A stretch of DNA of 8,169 nucleotides from assembly GCA_937893155.1 (NCBI GenBank), contig CALBGU010000179.1, positions 1 to 8,169 on the forward strand, read 5' to 3'. Origin of the DNA: an uncultured Treponema sp. Lineage in GTDB: Bacteria; Spirochaetota; Spirochaetia; Treponematales; Treponemataceae. The notes beneath the pieces are model-generated. The model searched no databases and was not told the DNA's origin. It worked only from the letters and a program-made list of their open reading frames with translations. The position numbers and the translations under genes were made by a program. Shown piece after piece: positions 5,473 through 8,169 of this stretch (positions within the stretch are counted from its first letter, which is position 1; every line of letters starts with the position of its first letter).

Positions 5473-6549
5473 ATGTCAGATTCTGCAAAGCCAGCTGCAA
5501 AGGGCGGAAAGGGCTCTGGCGGCGGAAAAAAAGGCGGTGCGAAAGATTACAAGAGCCTAAGCGGAAAACAGAAAGCCGCTATGTTCTTGGTTTTGCTCGG
5601 AAGCGATGTTTCCAGCGAAATCATGAAGCATTTGCGTGAAGATGAAGTTGAGCAGTTGACTTTTGAGATTGCTCGACTTGAGCCTGTTGATGCAGATTTT
5701 AAAGACCAAGTCTTGGCGGAATTCCAAGATTTGATGAATGCTCAGAACTTTATCACGACTGGCGGTATTGATTATGCTCGTGAGCTTTTGGAAAAGTCGT
5801 TAGGAAGCCAAAAGGCTATTGATATTATCAACCGTCTTACAAGTTCTTTGCAGGTGCGCCCGTTTGATTTTATCCGTCGCACAGACCCTGCTCATCTTTT
5901 GAACTTTATTCAGACTGAGTATCCTCAGACGATTGCGCTTATTTTGGCGTATCTTGAGCCTCAGAAAGCTGCGTTTATTTTGCAGCATTTGCCGGAGGAA
6001 ATTCAGCCAGAAGTTTCAATGCGCCTTGCAACAATGGATAGAACTTCGCCTGATGTTCTTCGTGAAGTTGAGCGCGTTCTTGAGAAAAAACTGTCTACGC
6101 TTTCAAGTGAAGATTACACGGCGGCGGGCGGTGTTGAAGCTATCGTTGATATTCTTAACCTTGTTGACCGCAGCTCTGAAAAGGCGATTATCGAATCTTT
6201 GGAAGAAGAAAATCCGGATTTGGCAGAAGACATCAAGAAGCGAATGTTCGTTTTCGAAGACATCGTTATGCTCGACGACCGTGCTATTCAGAAAGTTCTT
6301 CGCGAAGTCGATACGCAGGAACTTGCAAAAGCACTCAAAAATGTGGACGCGGAAGTTCAAGACAAGATTTACCGCAATATGTCAAAGCGTGCCGCAAGTA
6401 TGCTCAAAGAGGATATGGAGTTTATGGGTCCTGTCCGCGTGAAAGATGTCGAAGAAGCTCAGCAGAAGATTGTTGCCGTTATCAGAAGACTTGAAGAGAG
6501 CGGCGAAATTGTTATTGCGCGTTCTGGCGAAGACGAAATGGTTGTTTGA
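5473..6549 (+). CDS. fliG: Flagellar rotor/switch protein FliG
   Basis: A 358-residue rotor protein that binds FliF through its N-terminal domain, binds FliM through its middle domain, and generates torque against the MotA stator through its C-terminal charged helix. The N-domain starts at about LSGKQKAAMFLVLLG (29-43). The middle armadillo domain holds EYPQTIALILAYLEP (149-163), in which the usual EHPQ motif is EYPQ. The C-terminal domain has MFVFEDIVMLDDRAIQKVLR (258-277), followed by EVDTQELAKALK, with the conserved charged torque residues in place. A Gly/Lys-rich leader (about residues 6-26) precedes the first domain and makes the protein longer than the usual 330-345. GGAGG (5460-5464) inside the end of fliF lies eight bases before the ATG. 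Spirochaetes often carry two fliG copies. The fliF-fliG-fliH-fliI context and intact torque helix point to the motor copy (FliG2 type). Confidence 0.98.
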   Translation: MSDSAKPAAKGGKGSGGGKKGGAKDYKSLSGKQKAAMFLVLLGSDVSSEIMKHLREDEVEQLTFEIARLEPVDADFKDQVLAEFQDLMNAQNFITTGGIDYARELLEKSLGSQKAIDIINRLTSSLQVRPFDFIRRTDPAHLLNFIQTEYPQTIALILAYLEPQKAAFILQHLPEEIQPEVSMRLATMDRTSPDVLREVERVLEKKLSTLSSEDYTAAGGVEAIVDILNLVDRSSEKAIIESLEEENPDLAEDIKKRMFVFEDIVMLDDRAIQKVLREVDTQELAKALKNVDAEVQDKIYRNMSKRAASMLKEDMEFMGPVRVKDVEEAQQKIVAVIRRLEESGEIVIARSGEDEMVV

Positions 6550-6562
6550 TGGAGTATAAAAT

Positions 6563-7522
6563 ATGTCTGACGAAGCATTTATCAAAAGCGTATATATGTC
6601 CAAAAGAGTTTTTCGCCCGAACGAAATAACTCAGAAAAAAGATGGTGTTGTTTTGCAGCTTGCTCACGATTATTCTCCGAAAGTAGAAGAAGTTGTCGTC
6701 GAGGAAGAGCCAAAGTACGAAGGACCTACCGCAGATGACTTGCGCCGAGAAGCTGAAGAGTTCAAGATTCAGTGGGAAGCTGAAAAGGCTGATATGCTTG
6801 CAAAAGCGCAGGCAGAAGCTGACGAAATCATAAAGAATGCTGAAAGCACTGCATTTGATAGAGTGAAAGAGCAGCAGGATAAGGCTCTTGTTATCAAGGC
6901 AGACGCAGAAAAAGAAGCCGCTGAGATTATTCAGAAAGCAAAAGACGAGGCTGATAGTATTCTTGAAAAAGCGCGGAGCGACGACGAGAATATCCGCCGT
7001 TCTTCTAACGAGGAAGGCTTTGAAAAAGGACACGAAGAAGGCTACAATAAGGGCAAAGACGAAGTGCAACGGCTTATCGGGCGCGTTCACTCTATGCTTG
7101 AGGGAATCCAATCTCGCAGGCAGGAGATTTTGAACGAAACCGAGCAGCAGATTGTTGACCTTGTTATTCTTATGACGAGAAAAGTCGTAAAGGTCTTGTC
7201 TGAAAGCCAGAAAAATGTCGTTATGGCAAATGTGTTGTCTGCGCTCAAAAAGGTAAAGACGAGAGGAGATGTTACGGTTCGCGTAAACTTCTCTGATGCA
7301 AAGCTGACGACAGAGCATATCAAAGACTTTATTGCTTCTGTGGAGTCGGTGAAGAATATTACTGTTGTAGAAGATACGTCTGTCGATTTGGGGGGCTGTA
7401 TTGTTGAAACAGACTTCGGCGCAATCGATGCACGCATTGCAAGCCAGTTGGCAGAACTCGAAACTAAGATTCTTGAGATTTCTCCTGTAAAATCGGTATC
7501 AAAAGCAGAAAGCTCAAAATAA
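6563..7522 (+). CDS. fliH: Flagellar export ATPase regulator FliH
   Basis: A 319-residue cytoplasmic protein that binds the FliI ATPase and links it to the C-ring and export gate. Order along the chain: a short N-terminal segment with FIKSVYMSKRVFRPNEI (6-22); an acidic stretch (41-54); then a long Ala/Glu/Lys coiled-coil region (about 58-150) with repeated AxAEA / EAAEII / EADSIL units. Next are four glycines spaced by four residues, GFEKGHEEGYNKG (152-164), the GxxxG run typical of FliH. The conserved C-terminal domain (about 185-305) follows, with VDLVILMTRKVV (198-209) and a terminal block ending VETDFGAIDARI (281-292). It is longer than enteric FliH (about 235), the extra length being mostly coiled coil. 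The ATG has a GGAG (6551-6554) eight bases upstream. The gene lies between fliG and fliI, which supports the call. Confidence 0.95.
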   Translation: MSDEAFIKSVYMSKRVFRPNEITQKKDGVVLQLAHDYSPKVEEVVVEEEPKYEGPTADDLRREAEEFKIQWEAEKADMLAKAQAEADEIIKNAESTAFDRVKEQQDKALVIKADAEKEAAEIIQKAKDEADSILEKARSDDENIRRSSNEEGFEKGHEEGYNKGKDEVQRLIGRVHSMLEGIQSRRQEILNETEQQIVDLVILMTRKVVKVLSESQKNVVMANVLSALKKVKTRGDVTVRVNFSDAKLTTEHIKDFIASVESVKNITVVEDTSVDLGGCIVETDFGAIDARIASQLAELETKILEISPVKSVSKAESSK

Positions 7523-7537
7523 AAGAGCAGTGTCATA

Positions 7538-8169
7538 ATGGAAACGCTTTTTTCTAAATATCTTGAAACAGCAGAACGAACGGAAACAATTCTCTATACA
7601 GGCTCTGTTACGGCGGTAAAAGGACTGATGATTGAAAGTCTTGGTCCTTGTTCTGTGATTGGCGAGATTTGTACGATAAAAATACCAAGCAGCAGTTCTA
7701 CGGTGTTGGCGGAAGTTGTCGGACTTGATAAGAACACCGTAAAATTGATGGCGTACGGTTCTACGAGCGGTATTGAAGTGGGGTGCGAGGTTGTCGCTTC
7801 TGGGCACGTTTTGGAAGTTGGAGTAGGGGAGAGCCTGATTGGGCGTGTTATCGACGCAACAGGCAAACCATACGACAGAAAAGGCGAGATTGTGCCAGAA
7901 ACATTCTATCCTGCTCTTGCTTCTCCTCCGAATCCGCTTGACAGAAAGCCGATAAACAAACGCATTGTAACAGGCGTGCGCGCGATAGATTCGCTTTTGG
8001 CGATTGGTCGCGGTCAGCGTCTTGGCATTTTTGCAGGAAGTGGAGTCGGAAAATCAACGCTTCTTTCTATGATTGCGCGAAACACGAACGCAGATATTAA
8101 CGTCATCGGACTTATCGGCGAGCGCGGTCGTGAGGTTTTGGACTTTATCGAGCGCGATTTGGGCAAAGA
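7538..8169 (+). CDS. fliI: Flagellum-specific export ATPase FliI (3' end cut off by the window)
   Basis: The first 210 codons of an F1-beta-like ATPase that energises the flagellar type III export apparatus; the full protein is normally about 430-460 residues. The N-terminal beta-barrel domain spans about 18-95. LIGRVIDATGKPYD (100-113) is the typical entry to the nucleotide-binding domain. It is followed by NKRIVTGVRAIDSLLAIGRG (140-159), the Walker A loop AGSGVGKST (166-174, with Lys172) and IGERGREV (193-200). Type III ATPases carry this same Walker A form, which separates them from the F1-beta chain (GGAGVGKT). There is a 15-base gap after fliH with only weak GAG-like complementarity (AAAAGAG, 7521-7527), so coupling to fliH probably helps initiation. 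The ATG at 7538 is the only reasonable start. Walker B and the C-terminal domain lie beyond the window. Confidence 0.97.
   Translation, partial: METLFSKYLETAERTETILYTGSVTAVKGLMIESLGPCSVIGEICTIKIPSSSSTVLAEVVGLDKNTVKLMAYGSTSGIEVGCEVVASGHVLEVGVGESLIGRVIDATGKPYDRKGEIVPETFYPALASPPNPLDRKPINKRIVTGVRAIDSLLAIGRGQRLGIFAGSGVGKSTLLSMIARNTNADINVIGLIGERGREVLDFIERDLGK

Noticed and set aside
6512..7318. 268-codon open frame on the - strand opposite fliH
   Set aside because: It is the mirror of a Glu/Lys/Ala-rich coding frame. Its product is a Phe/Leu/Cys-rich string with no domain, and fliH on the + strand is certain.

Overview
The window is a compact stretch of bacterial chromosome with every gene on the + strand. 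The genes are conserved housekeeping and flagellar genes. The product sequences, the FliF-FliG-FliH-FliI order, moderate GC with very A/T-rich gaps, and the style of the small hypothetical proteins suggest a spirochaete of the Treponema group. That assignment comes from recognising protein sequences, not from a database search.

Region 1 (1-2155) is a translation and ribosome-maturation operon. It holds the end of a KH-domain RNA-binding protein (khpA), rimM (30S maturation factor), trmD (tRNA m1G37 methyltransferase) and rplS (ribosomal protein L19). Gaps are 2 to 6 bases, and ribosome-binding sites overlap the preceding stop codons. The block ends in a clear intrinsic terminator at 2110-2150. 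rpsP would be expected just upstream of the window.

Region 2 (2156-3683) starts with an A/T-rich gap carrying an extended -10 promoter. It continues with a tightly coupled cluster of small genes. These are a 96-residue protein resembling the N-terminal domain of HD-GYP proteins but lacking the catalytic domain, a YraN/UPF0102 nuclease-fold protein, a 62-residue orphan with a faint FlgM-like segment, and a 162-residue protein with an RG/K-rich tail and a CxxC...HxxC putative metal site. Two of the junctions are 4-base stop/start overlaps.

Region 3 (3684-8169) is a flagellar basal-body and export operon: a probable sigma-70 promoter, fliF (MS ring), fliG (rotor/switch), fliH (ATPase regulator) and the first 210 codons of fliI (export ATPase). 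FliF anchors FliG through its C-terminal tail, while FliH and FliI form the ATPase complex of the flagellar type III export gate. In spirochaetes these build periplasmic flagella. The usual treponemal neighbours flgB, flgC and fliE are not upstream of fliF here.

I see no mobile element, CRISPR array, tRNA or rRNA. Nothing in the window clearly amounts to a new biological system. The most interesting parts are the uncharacterised cluster in region 2 and its junction with the flagellar operon.
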